From Pseudonocardiaceae bacterium YIM PH 21723 (lineage in GTDB: Bacteria > Actinomycetota > Actinomycetes > Mycobacteriales > Pseudonocardiaceae), in the NCBI GenBank assembly GCA_003600225.1, contig QZFT01000027.1, forward strand, positions 1 through 64,000: a stretch of 64,000 nt of DNA, written 5' to 3'. The notes beneath the pieces were generated by a model. It was not told the DNA's origin, did not search any database, and saw only the letters and a program-made list of their open reading frames with translations. A program made the translations under genes and the position numbers. Positions 33,237 to 42,906 of the stretch are shown piece by piece. Within the stretch, counting starts at the first letter, position 1; each line of letters opens with the position of its first letter.

Positions 33237-34358
33237 TTACTGCTGGGGGACCTTGATCGCGCCGGAGATGATGGCGGCCTTGTAGGCGTCCAGGTCGGCC
33301 TTGAGGTCGTCCACCCGGCCGCCGGAGGTGGCGTAGGTGAGGCCGTCGTTGCGCAGGTCGAAGACGGTGGGCAGCTTCGACAGGTCATTGGCGGCGATCG
33401 CGCGCAGGTACTCGAACACCGCGACGTCCAGGCGCTTGATCATCGAGGTGATGATCGCGTCCTTGTACTCGGCCATCACCGGCTGCGTGTACTGGTCGGC
33501 GTCGCAGCCGATGGCCAGCACGTGCGCCGCGTGGGCGGCCGCCACGACACCCTTGCCGGACGCCGCCGCCGAGTGGAACAGCACGTCGGCACCGCCGTCG
33601 ATGAAGCCCTTGGCCGCCTCGCTGCCCTTGTCCGGGGAGATGAATCCGGCGAGGTCACCGGCCGCGGTCAGGTACCGGCTGTCCACCTTGACCTTCGGGG
33701 CGGCCGCCTCGGCGCCCGCCTTGAAGCCCGCACCGAACTTGTGGATCAGCGGGATGTCCACCCCACCGATGAAGCCGACGTGACAGGCCTTGCTCTTGCG
33801 CGCCGCGATCACGCCCGCCAGGAACGCGCCCTGCTCCTCGGCGAACGACAGGCCACGCAGGTTCGGACCCGAAGCCGGAGCGTCCAGGATGGCGAACTGG
33901 ACCTGGGGGAATTCCTTGGCCACCGTCTGGATGGGTTCCAGGTACAGGAATCCCTGGGCGATGACCGGGTTGAACCCGTTCGACGCCAGCTGCCGCAACC
34001 GGCCCGCCAGCACCGCGGGGCCCTCGCCCAGCGCGGCCGCGGTCTCCCGGGTGTCGGCCAGGTGCAGCTCCGCCTTAGCCCTGTCCAGCCCGGCCGCCGC
34101 CGCGTCGTTGAAGCCGCCGTCGCCCCGGCCGTTGGCCAGCGCCAGACCGACGCGCAGGCGGCTACCGTCCGGCAGCGCGCCGCTACCGGTGGACGTGGTC
34201 GCGGCGGCGGAGGCTACCGGCGGCGACACGGTCTCGCACGCTCCGTCCCGCGGTGCGGACGTCGTCTCCTTGCTGCAACCGGCAAGCGCTGTCCCGAGGC
34301 ACAACGCCGCCACCAGCATGAACGCGGTCCGCTGAGTGGACCAAGTGGTGCAGGCCAT
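33237..34358 (-). CDS. BMP-family lipoprotein, second copy
   Basis: A 373-residue paralogue of the downstream BMP lipoprotein. Lipobox LAGC follows a signal peptide (AFMLVAALCLGTALAGC). The BMP domain includes RVGLALANGRGDGGFNDAA, CHVGFIGGVDIPLIHKFGAGF, LFHSAAASGKG and AIGCDADQYTQP, closely parallel to the first copy. The ATG follows GAGTGAGGATCAGAA. It is separated from the transporter operon by a strong hairpin, so it may be transcribed alone and provide the same permeases with a second substrate specificity; that is inference. It is divergent from sdhC. Confidence 0.93.
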   Translation of the reverse strand: MACTTWSTQRTAFMLVAALCLGTALAGCSKETTSAPRDGACETVSPPVASAAATTSTGSGALPDGSRLRVGLALANGRGDGGFNDAAAAGLDRAKAELHLADTRETAAALGEGPAVLAGRLRQLASNGFNPVIAQGFLYLEPIQTVAKEFPQVQFAILDAPASGPNLRGLSFAEEQGAFLAGVIAARKSKACHVGFIGGVDIPLIHKFGAGFKAGAEAAAPKVKVDSRYLTAAGDLAGFISPDKGSEAAKGFIDGGADVLFHSAAASGKGVVAAAHAAHVLAIGCDADQYTQPVMAEYKDAIITSMIKRLDVAVFEYLRAIAANDLSKLPTVFDLRNDGLTYATSGGRVDDLKADLDAYKAAIISGAIKVPQQ

Positions 34359-34560
34359 TTCTGATCCTCACTCCATCGTGGGGGGCGGAGGCACCGTACT
34401 CCAGCCCCATACCGGTTGTCTGGTCAGTCACATGGGTCCCCCGCGAGTGGGCTGGACAGATCACACGGGTTTAGCATCCGAAGGTCCGATAACACGGCGC
34501 GTGACCTTTGGGAACCCCGTTGCCCCAGTCGCCGCCATTGATCTTGGAGGCCCACCCGGC

Positions 34561-34980
34561 ATGGCCAGTTCCACCACCGCCGCCTCAGCTGTCGCCTCCG
34601 GCGGCAAGCTGTACCGCGGCGACCTGGGCATGTGGTCGTGGGTGGCACATCGGATCACCGGTGTCGCCACCTTCTTCTTTTTGTTCGCGCACGTGCTGGA
34701 CACCGCTCTGGTCCGCGTGTCGCCGAACATCTACGACGAGACCATCGCCACGTACAAGAACCCCCTCGTCAACCTGATGGAGATCGGACTGGTCGGCGCG
34801 GTGCTCTACCACGCGCTGAACGGCATCCGGGTCATGCTGGTGGACTTCTGGTCCAAGGGCCCCAAGTACCAGCGGGTCATGCTGTGGGCGACCCTGGCGA
34901 TCTGGTTCGCCGTGATGGTCCCCGGCGCGTACTTCATGATCCTGCGCACCGCGAAGACGCTGCTGGGAGGCGGTCACTGA
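34561..34980 (+). CDS. sdhC: Succinate dehydrogenase cytochrome b subunit
   Basis: A 139-residue membrane subunit of complex II. Three membrane helices are visible (about 26-48, 68-88 and 100-125). WSWVAHRITGVATFFFLFAHVLD carries the conserved Ser/Arg quinone-site region and His residues that can ligate haem b. The ATG follows CTTGGAGG at about 10 bases. Its stop overlaps the sdhD start (TGATG). It is the first gene of sdhCDAB, which in gene order corresponds to Rv3316-Rv3319. Confidence 0.95.
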   Translation: MASSTTAASAVASGGKLYRGDLGMWSWVAHRITGVATFFFLFAHVLDTALVRVSPNIYDETIATYKNPLVNLMEIGLVGAVLYHALNGIRVMLVDFWSKGPKYQRVMLWATLAIWFAVMVPGAYFMILRTAKTLLGGGH

Positions 34981-35387
34981 TGGCTATCGCACTCGACGCC
35001 CCCCGCTCCACGCGGCGCAAGCCGTCCCGGCGGAGCAACTTCGAGCTCCAGGCCTGGCTGTTCATGCGGATCTCCGGCCTGGCGCTGATCGTGCTCGTGC
35101 TCGGCCACCTGTTCATCATGAACATCCTCGACGGCGGCGTGCACCGGATCAACTTCGCCTTCGTCGCCGGCCGCTGGTCCTCGCCGTTCTGGCAGTTCTG
35201 GGACCTGTCGATGCTGTGGCTCGCCCAGCTGCACGGCGGTAACGGCCTGCGCACGGTGATCAACGACTACGCCCGCAAGGACGCCACTCGCTTCTGGTTG
35301 AAGATGGTGCTCTACGTGTCCATGGTGCTGATCATCAGCCTGGGCACCTTCGTGATCTTCACCTTCAACCCGAACATCTCGAACTGA
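34980..35387 (+). CDS. sdhD: Succinate dehydrogenase membrane anchor subunit
   Basis: A 135-residue hydrophobic anchor of complex II with three membrane helices (about 25-47, 63-85 and 105-128). The RISGLALIVLVLGHLFIMN helix carries the conserved His, and AQLHGGNGLRTVINDY precedes the last helix. It overlaps sdhC by one base and is followed by sdhA after 8 bases. With SdhC it forms the quinone and haem site in the cytoplasmic membrane. Confidence 0.94.
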   Translation: MAIALDAPRSTRRKPSRRSNFELQAWLFMRISGLALIVLVLGHLFIMNILDGGVHRINFAFVAGRWSSPFWQFWDLSMLWLAQLHGGNGLRTVINDYARKDATRFWLKMVLYVSMVLIISLGTFVIFTFNPNISN

Positions 35388-35395
35388 GGCCTCCC

Positions 35396-37146
<1,751 letters not shown>

Positions 37147-37147
<1 letters not shown>

Positions 37148-37938
37148 TGACTGCCGTAGCCGAGAACCCCACCACCAGCGCCTCCGGCTCCCGCGGCGAA
37201 CTGCCCCCGGCGCCCGAGGGCTCCATCGCCGTCACGGTGAAGCTGCACCGGTTCAACCCGGAGGTCGACTCCGAGCCGCGCTGGGAGTCGTTCGACATCC
37301 ACGCGCTGCCCACCGACCGCGTGCTGAACCTGCTGCACACGATCAAGTGGTACGTGGACGGCACGCTGACCTTCCGTCGTTCCTGTGCGCACGGCGTCTG
37401 TGGTTCGGACGCCATGCGGATCAACGGCGTGAACCGGCTGGCGTGCAAGGTGCTGGTCAAGGACCTGCTCGCCAGCAAGGGCAAGCACACGACCATCACC
37501 ATCGAGCCGATCAAGGGCCTGCCGGTCAACAAGGACCTGCTGGTCAACATGGACCCGTTCCTGGACGCGTTCAAGGCGGTCAAGCCGTTCTTGATCACCT
37601 ACGGCAACGAGCCCACCCAGGAGCGCATCCAGTCGGCGGCGGACCGCGAGCGGTTCGACGACACCACGAAGTGCATCCTGTGCGCCTGCTGCACCACGTC
37701 CTGCCCGGTGTTCTGGACCGAGGGCACCTACTTCGGCCCGGCGGCGATCGTGAACGCGCACCGGTTCATCTTCGACAGCCGGGACGAGGGTGCCGAGGAG
37801 CGTCTCGACATCCTCAACGACGTCGACGGCGTGTGGCGCTGCCGTACCACCTTCAACTGCACCGACGCCTGCCCGCGTGGCATCCAGGTGACGAAGGCGA
37901 TCCAGGAGGTCAAGCGAGCCCTCCTGTTCCGCCGCTAG
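37147..37938 (+). CDS. sdhB: Succinate dehydrogenase iron-sulfur subunit
   Basis: A 263-residue iron-sulfur subunit carrying electrons from FAD to quinone. Cluster motifs: [2Fe-2S] in CAHGVCGSDAM plus a later Cys (RLAC); [4Fe-4S] in CILCACCTTSCP; [3Fe-4S] cysteines in CTDACPRG and in the preceding helix region. It starts at the ATG overlapping the sdhA stop. A strong hairpin follows the stop, ending the sdh operon. Confidence 0.97.
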
Positions 37939-37951
37939 CAGGTTCTGCTCC

Positions 37952-37990
37952 GCGCAGGGCGCCTTCCCACTACGGGGAGGCGCCCTGCGC
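37952..37990 (+). terminator. Terminator of the sdh operon
   Basis: GCGCAGGGCGCCTTCCC (37952-37968) pairs with GGGGAGGCGCCCTGCGC (37974-37990): 17 bp with one T-G wobble, loop of 5. It lies 13 bases past the sdhB stop. Confidence 0.9.
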
Positions 37991-38078
37991 GCGTCTACGG
38001 GCCGATCGGGGCCATCCGGGAATGCGGCCGGTCACCTGGTGGTTGCCAGTGACCGGCACCACATCACTGGGAGGACTC

Positions 38079-39302
38079 GTGCGAACCCGAACTTTGCTGT
38101 CCCTGCTATTCGCCGGCCTGCTCACCGTCGCGGTCACCGCCCCGGCCACCGCATCACCGCTCGGCTGGACCGCGGGCTGGGCGGCGTCACCGCAGGCCCC
38201 GACCCAGCCGCTCCAGGGCCAGAACTGGTCCCTGGGCGGCTTCACCGACCAGACCCTGCGCCAGGTCGTGCGCAGCACCTCGACCGGCCCGGCCATCCGG
38301 ATCCGGCTCACCCACACGTGGGGTACGCAGCCGCTGCGGGTCACCGCGGCCTCCGTGGCGGACACGGCCGGCCCCGGAGCGATCCGGTCAGGGTCCAGCC
38401 GCACGGTGACCTTCAACGGCTCCCGGAACACCATCGTGGCTCCGGGTGGCCTGCTCACCAGCGACCCGGTGCCGCTGCCAGTCACCGCCGGGCAGCACCT
38501 GACCGTCAGCCTGTACTTCGCACCGCCGACCGGGCCGGTCGCCACGCACTGGAACGCGCAGGCCACCAGCTACCTGGCGAAGGGCGATCACCGCGGTGAC
38601 ACCGGCGCCGAGGCCTTCACCGAGAAGTCGGAGGCCTGGTACGTCCTGGCCGGAGTCGACACCGTCGGGCCGCGGCACCGGGGAGCGGTGGCGACGCTCG
38701 GCGACTCCATCACCGACGGCTACGGATCGACGGTGGACGCCGATCACCGCTACCCGGACTACCTCGCCGACCGACTACATCGGCCGGTGATCAACGCGGG
38801 TATCAGCGGGAACCGGCTGCTGGCGGACTCGCCGTGCTGCGGTGAGCGGGCGACCGCGCGCTACCAGCGCGATGTGCTGGACCAGCCGGGCGTGTGCACG
38901 GTTATCGTGCTGGAGGGCATCAACGACATCGGCTTCCCGGAGATCAACGACCCCAGCCTCCCGCCGAGCCCGAAGGTCACCGCGGCACAGTTGATCGCCG
39001 CCCACCGCGAGCTGATCGCCCGGGCGCACGCCAGGGGCCTGCGGATCATCGGCGCGACGGTGCTCCCCTACAAGGGCGCCGCGTACTTCAGCGAGGAGGG
39101 CAACGCGACCCGCAAACAGGTCAACGACTGGGTGCGCGGCAGCGGCGCCTACGACGGGATCGCCGACCTCGATCGGGCAGTCGCCGACCCGGCCGATCCG
39201 GAGCGGATCCGCCCCGACCTACAGGCGGGCGACTGGCTGCATCCGAATGACGCCGGCTATCTGGTGATGGCACAGGCGGTGAACCCGGACCTGCTGGGCT
39301 GA
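38079..39302 (+). CDS. Secreted SGNH/GDSL hydrolase
   Basis: A 407-residue secreted esterase-like protein. Residues 1-29 are a signal peptide (LLSLLFAGLLTVAVTAPATA). The N-terminal part (about 30-200; WTAGWAASPQAP..., LRQVVRSTSTGPAIRIRLTH) is a beta-rich domain common to this subgroup. The hydrolase domain follows: block I ATLGDSITDGYG with the nucleophilic Ser, block II NAGISGNRLL, block III EGINDIG, and block V DWLHPNDAGY with the Asp-His. The GTG follows GGGAGGACTC. The natural substrate (polysaccharide acetyl ester or lipid) is not evident. Confidence 0.93.
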   Translation: MRTRTLLSLLFAGLLTVAVTAPATASPLGWTAGWAASPQAPTQPLQGQNWSLGGFTDQTLRQVVRSTSTGPAIRIRLTHTWGTQPLRVTAASVADTAGPGAIRSGSSRTVTFNGSRNTIVAPGGLLTSDPVPLPVTAGQHLTVSLYFAPPTGPVATHWNAQATSYLAKGDHRGDTGAEAFTEKSEAWYVLAGVDTVGPRHRGAVATLGDSITDGYGSTVDADHRYPDYLADRLHRPVINAGISGNRLLADSPCCGERATARYQRDVLDQPGVCTVIVLEGINDIGFPEINDPSLPPSPKVTAAQLIAAHRELIARAHARGLRIIGATVLPYKGAAYFSEEGNATRKQVNDWVRGSGAYDGIADLDRAVADPADPERIRPDLQAGDWLHPNDAGYLVMAQAVNPDLLG

Positions 39303-39310
39303 CGGAGTGC

Positions 39311-39338
39311 GGGCGCCTACCCGACCAGGTAGGCGCCC
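39311..39338. terminator. Bidirectional hairpin between convergent genes
   Basis: GGGCGCCTACC (39311-39321) and GGTAGGCGCCC (39328-39338) form a perfect 11-bp stem in the 43-base gap between the SGNH hydrolase and the ATPase gene. Confidence 0.8.
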
Positions 39339-39345
39339 ACCCCTG

Positions 39346-40611
39346 TTACCAGGTGGCGTGTTCCCACAGTGCCGAGACCGGCACAGCCTGCAAACGCTCG
39401 CCAAAGGGAAGCGAATGCTCACCGAGGTGAAAGACAATTCCCCCGGCGAATCGATCTCCCAGCTTGTCGCGCAACCAAGCCAGGTGACGGACATCTTTCG
39501 AGGTGACAGTGGACGAGGCCTTCACCTCGATACCAATCACCGTTCCGTCGCGTTTCTCCAGGATGAAGTCGATCTCTCGTCCGTCGCGGTCCCGGTAATG
39601 CTGCAACGTCATGCCGGACTGCTGGTTGGCCAATAGTTTGGTGAGCTCGGTGGCCACGAACGTTTCGACCAGCGGCCCCAGCGCTGGATTCCCTGGCATC
39701 CGCAGTCCGTCGGCGTCGGCATCCAGGAAATGTGCGGCGAGACCGGGATCGGAGATGTAGGTCTTGGCAGCTTTGGCCGCCTTGGTGGTCAGGCTCGTCG
39801 ACCACGGAGGAACGTGGATCGTGAGGTACACGATGTCCAAGTAGGTCAGGTAATTCCGGATCGTCTGCTGGGTGATCTCCAGCGTGCGAGCCAGGTCGGC
39901 GATAACCACCGGGCTACCGGTCCTGGCGGCCAACAACCGGAGCAGTCTGAGCATCGCCGCGCTGTACTGGATGTCCGCGAAATGCTGCACATCCCGCTGG
40001 ATGACGGTCCGCACGTAGCCGTCGAACCACGAGTAACGCAGCGCATTCGAGGGCAGTCGAAGAACTTCGGGGTACCCACCGGCGCACATCAGCTCCAGGT
40101 AGTCCCCCCTGGACCAGCTGGAGGCGACGGCACCGAGCAGATCCCGAGGTGAGTTGACCAACGTCGACGCGATGTCGGCGGCCACCCCGGCACGCTCCAC
40201 GGCCGCCAGCGGCCACAGGTCGACGAAGACCGCTCTACCCGCGAGTGACTCCGACAGCGTCGGCACCGTCAGAAAACGCGTCGATCCGGCGAGCACGAAC
40301 TGACCTGGGTCGTTGTCGCGGTCGACCTGGTACTTGATCGCCAAGATGATGCGATCGCCGCCCCGTTGAATCTCATCGATGATCACGGGCCGCTGTCCGT
40401 AACCGACGAACTCCCGAGGGTCGTCCAACGCGGTTTCCAAGATCAGATCATCGTCCAGCGACCGCCAGGACCCACCATGCGACTCCTGAAGCAGCCGCAA
40501 GAGGGTCGTCTTACCGGACTGGCGCGGCCCACCCAGGATGACGATCCGGAAGGCACTGGTCATGAGCTCAAGCGTCTGCTGAGCCCGTCGTGCGATAACC
40601 GCGTTCACCAC
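39346..40611 (-). CDS. AAA-type ATPase with DUF4143 domain
   Basis: A 421-residue protein. The N-terminal ATPase has Walker A GGPRQSGKTTLLR near residue 30 and a Walker B-like PVIIDEIQRGG near 95; LAGSTRFL matches the sensor of this family. A winged-helix region follows (IADLARTLEITQQTIRNYLTYLDI), then the C-terminal DUF4143 domain, whose EIDFILEKRDGTVIGIEVKAS resembles a PD-(D/E)xK nuclease fold (Asp, Glu, Lys present). Function in the family is unknown. The GTG start lacks a ribosome-binding site and could be leaderless. Four 23-bp direct repeats begin 16 bases upstream. It appears to be an accessory gene between backbone genes. Confidence 0.9.
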   Translation of the reverse strand: MVNAVIARRAQQTLELMTSAFRIVILGGPRQSGKTTLLRLLQESHGGSWRSLDDDLILETALDDPREFVGYGQRPVIIDEIQRGGDRIILAIKYQVDRDNDPGQFVLAGSTRFLTVPTLSESLAGRAVFVDLWPLAAVERAGVAADIASTLVNSPRDLLGAVASSWSRGDYLELMCAGGYPEVLRLPSNALRYSWFDGYVRTVIQRDVQHFADIQYSAAMLRLLRLLAARTGSPVVIADLARTLEITQQTIRNYLTYLDIVYLTIHVPPWSTSLTTKAAKAAKTYISDPGLAAHFLDADADGLRMPGNPALGPLVETFVATELTKLLANQQSGMTLQHYRDRDGREIDFILEKRDGTVIGIEVKASSTVTSKDVRHLAWLRDKLGDRFAGGIVFHLGEHSLPFGERLQAVPVSALWEHATW

Positions 40612-40626
40612 ACCAGACTAGCGGAT

Positions 40627-40718
40627 TTGCCGATAGCCGACCGTTGTAATTGCCGATGATCCAGTTAATTTTTTGCCGATGATCCATCTTTGCTTTTGCC
40701 GATGTCCACCTGATGGAT
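40627..40718. repeat. Four direct repeats with exact 23-bp period
   Basis: TTGCCGAT occurs at 40627, 40650, 40673 and 40696, each 23 bases after the last. Units 2 and 3 share the longer TTGCCGATGATCCA. The array is AT-richer than its surroundings and lies just upstream of the ATPase gene. It looks like an iteron-type or operator array; it is too short and uniform for a CRISPR. Confidence 0.9.
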
Positions 40719-40759
40719 TCGTCAAACACCAGGTCAAGCACATCGTCTGAGAATGCGAA

Positions 40760-40800
40760 CGGCCCCTCGGTCCGTCCGTGGAGACGGTTCCGAGGGGCCG
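40760..40800 (-). terminator. Hairpin downstream of small membrane protein genes
   Basis: CGGCCCCTCGG (40760-40770) and CCGAGGGGCCG (40790-40800) form a perfect 11-bp stem, 14 bases past the stop of the minus-strand membrane protein at 40815. Confidence 0.8.
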
Positions 40801-40814
40801 CAGAAGCGAGTGGG

Positions 40815-41162
40815 CTAGGCCCAGAAGACGGCGATGCCGACGTTCAGCACGGTGAGGCCGACCAGGGCCATCGGCAGCCACTTCGGGAAGCGGTCCTTGT
40901 TCACGAACAGGACCGTCAGCACCATGATGGCCACCAGCACGGTGATCTTCACGCCGATCTTGGCGTGGTCATAGGTCTGGTGAGTCAGCGGAGCCAGCAG
41001 ATACAGGGCGAATCCGGTGACCAGCTGCAGTCCGGCACCGTGCAGCCAGCCCTTGTTCAGCGGGCCTTCCTTGGCGGTGCGCAGCTGCACGAAGAACATG
41101 CCGATCATCATCGCCATGCCGAGCAGATGCAGGAAAACCAGTAGCTGCCGGACGAACTCCAT
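40815..41162 (-). CDS. Small integral membrane protein, four helices
   Basis: A 115-residue membrane protein with four predicted helices (about 5-27, 43-60, 70-87 and 93-113). MEFVRQLLVFLHLLGMAMMIGMFFVQL at the start contains a His that, with later His residues, recalls small cytochrome-b-like membrane proteins, but no firm family is recognised. The next gene in the direction of transcription is absent, and the SCO4848-like gene lies only 3 bases upstream, so the two are co-transcribed. Conserved in actinobacteria near dacB as far as I can judge. Confidence 0.8.
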   Translation of the reverse strand: MEFVRQLLVFLHLLGMAMMIGMFFVQLRTAKEGPLNKGWLHGAGLQLVTGFALYLLAPLTHQTYDHAKIGVKITVLVAIMVLTVLFVNKDRFPKWLPMALVGLTVLNVGIAVFWA

Positions 41163-41165
41163 GGG

Positions 41166-41411
41166 TCATTCCTTCTTCTTCGTGGTGGTGGAGGCTCGGA
41201 AACCCCGAAATCCGATGACTCCGATCACACTTCCCAGGATGAGGGACACCACGGTGAGCACCAGATGCACCGTGAAGAAGGGGGTCGGAGCACCGGATTC
41301 GGACCATGCTCGTGGATCGACCCAGACATTGCGCAGGAAGTTTGGCCAGATCAGCCAGCTCCACAGGGCGAACAGAAGCAGAAACACCGAAGCCCGTCGC
41401 GTCAAGGTCAC
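41166..41411 (-). CDS. SCO4848 family membrane protein
   Basis: An 81-residue protein with two membrane helices (about 6-22 and 44-66). TRRASVFLLLFALWSWLIWPNFLRNVW, PTPFFTVHLVLTVVSLILGSVIGVIGFRG and a Lys-rich end match the small actinobacterial SCO4848-like family, which is usually found beside a D-alanyl-D-alanine carboxypeptidase gene. Its start, a GTG at 41411, is divergent from the carboxypeptidase-like gene at 41473 with a 61-base gap that must hold both promoters. Function unknown; a role in cell-wall work is suggested only by the association. Confidence 0.85.
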   Translation of the reverse strand: MTLTRRASVFLLLFALWSWLIWPNFLRNVWVDPRAWSESGAPTPFFTVHLVLTVVSLILGSVIGVIGFRGFRASTTTKKKE

Positions 41412-41472
41412 CGGGAAAGTATCAACCGGTCTGGGTAACGGCGCCGTCTCGGGGGTAGATAGCCTGAGCGAG

Positions 41473-42906
41473 ATGCTTGCACACCGCTTCCCCCTCGCGA
41501 GGCGACTGACCCTTGGGTTGGTGGCCGTCGTCGCCGCATGTACAGCGGGTGTCACCGCACTACCCGCCTTCGCGGAACCGACCACCACGGCAGTGGCCCC
41601 GGCACCGGATGCCGGCTGCCCCAGCCGCGCTGTTCCGCCGCCCCCGGTGGACACCTCCGAAAAGGTGGCCCCGGGAGCCAAGTCCCCCGAACCCTTGCCT
41701 ATCCCCGCCCGTCCGGCGGGTGGCACCGGACTGGCCGGCTGCACGGTGCTCGCGCCGACCGGCAACCCCGCACCGCCCGCCGATATCGGCGCGGCCTGCT
41801 GGGTGCTGGCCGACCTGAGCTCGGGCCGCGTGCTGGCAGCCAAGGACCCGCACTGCCGTCAGCGCCCGGCGTCGACCATCTCAACGCTGCTCGCGCTGGT
41901 CGCCGCGCGGGAGCTGTCCTTGGACACCGGTTACACCGCGGACAAGACCGACGTCGCCGCTGAAGGCAAGTCGGCCGGAATCCAGGCGGGCTCCAAGTAC
42001 ACCGGCCACCAGCTGGTGAGCCTGCTGATGATGAAGCCGGCCGCCGATGTCGCGCACCTGTTGGCGCGGCAGCTGGGCGGTGACGCCGTCGCGGTGCAGA
42101 AGATGAACGAGCTCGCCGTCAAGATCGGCGCGCTCGACACCAGGGCCGCGACCACGTCCGGCCTGGACGGCCCCGGCCAGAGCACCTCGGCGTACGACAC
42201 GGCGTTGATCTACTACCTGGCCATGCAGCACAACGGGCTGGCCAAGGCGATCACCGCCGACCGGATGGACCTGTCGACCACACCGGGCAGGTCCGGGCCG
42301 GTGGTCACCAACGAGCTGAAGGCGACCAGCGGCTACCAGCCGCTGACCGGCGGCAAGACGGGCTTCACCGACAACGCCAAGTTCACTTACGTGGCCTCCG
42401 CAGAGAAGGGCGGCCGCAAGCTGGTCGTCTCGATCCTGCGCAGCGACGCCAAGCCGCAGGACCTGGCTCCGAAGCTGTTCGACTACGGCTTCGGGCTCAA
42501 GTCCACCGCGAACGGCATCGGCAAGCTGACCGACGCTGCCCGGGGTGTGGACACCACGCCGAAGCCGCAGGCGGGCGAGGGCGGAGTCATGTCCCTCTCC
42601 GACTCGAACAACCTGGCAGGAACCAATCTGAGCGCCTTCGGCACCGTCGGCGGACCGCTGACCGCGGTCGCGGGCGGCGCGGTGCTCCTCGCCTTCCTGT
42701 TGTTCCTGCGGAACAAGCGGGCCAAGGCCAAGGCGGCAGCCAGGCGGAAGGCCGAGGCGAAGGCCTCGTTATCCGCCCCGGAGCCGGTCATGCCCTCGGC
42801 GGCCGACCCCGCCAACGCCGTGGCCTCACCCGGACCGCCGAAGGTTCAGGTGCTGCCGTCGGTCACCATCACCACCTCGCCGGGATCAGCGTCCCCGTCG
42901 AAATAG
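41473..42906 (+). CDS. D-Ala-D-Ala carboxypeptidase homologue lacking catalytic motifs
   Basis: A 477-residue exported, membrane-anchored protein of the peptidase S11 (DacB/PBP5-like) family. Signal peptide 1-34 (ending AFAEP), Pro-rich linker, S11 domain about 103-400, then a membrane helix (about 398-416) and a basic tail. The three catalytic motifs are incomplete: SxxK reads Ser134-Thr-Ile-Ser137, so the lysine is missing; SxN reads Pro189-Ala-Ala191; only KTG (295-297, GGKTGFT) is intact. The same position in M. tuberculosis holds dacB1 with normal motifs, as I recall. The frame is open and full length, so a non-enzymatic, peptidoglycan-binding role is likely. Confidence 0.9.
   Translation: MLAHRFPLARRLTLGLVAVVAACTAGVTALPAFAEPTTTAVAPAPDAGCPSRAVPPPPVDTSEKVAPGAKSPEPLPIPARPAGGTGLAGCTVLAPTGNPAPPADIGAACWVLADLSSGRVLAAKDPHCRQRPASTISTLLALVAARELSLDTGYTADKTDVAAEGKSAGIQAGSKYTGHQLVSLLMMKPAADVAHLLARQLGGDAVAVQKMNELAVKIGALDTRAATTSGLDGPGQSTSAYDTALIYYLAMQHNGLAKAITADRMDLSTTPGRSGPVVTNELKATSGYQPLTGGKTGFTDNAKFTYVASAEKGGRKLVVSILRSDAKPQDLAPKLFDYGFGLKSTANGIGKLTDAARGVDTTPKPQAGEGGVMSLSDSNNLAGTNLSAFGTVGGPLTAVAGGAVLLAFLLFLRNKRAKAKAAARRKAEAKASLSAPEPVMPSAADPANAVASPGPPKVQVLPSVTITTSPGSASPSK

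Noticed and set aside
40627-40718. CRISPR array at the 23-bp-spaced repeats
   Set aside because: The conserved part is only 8-14 bases with a 9-15-base variable remainder, much shorter than CRISPR units; no cas genes.
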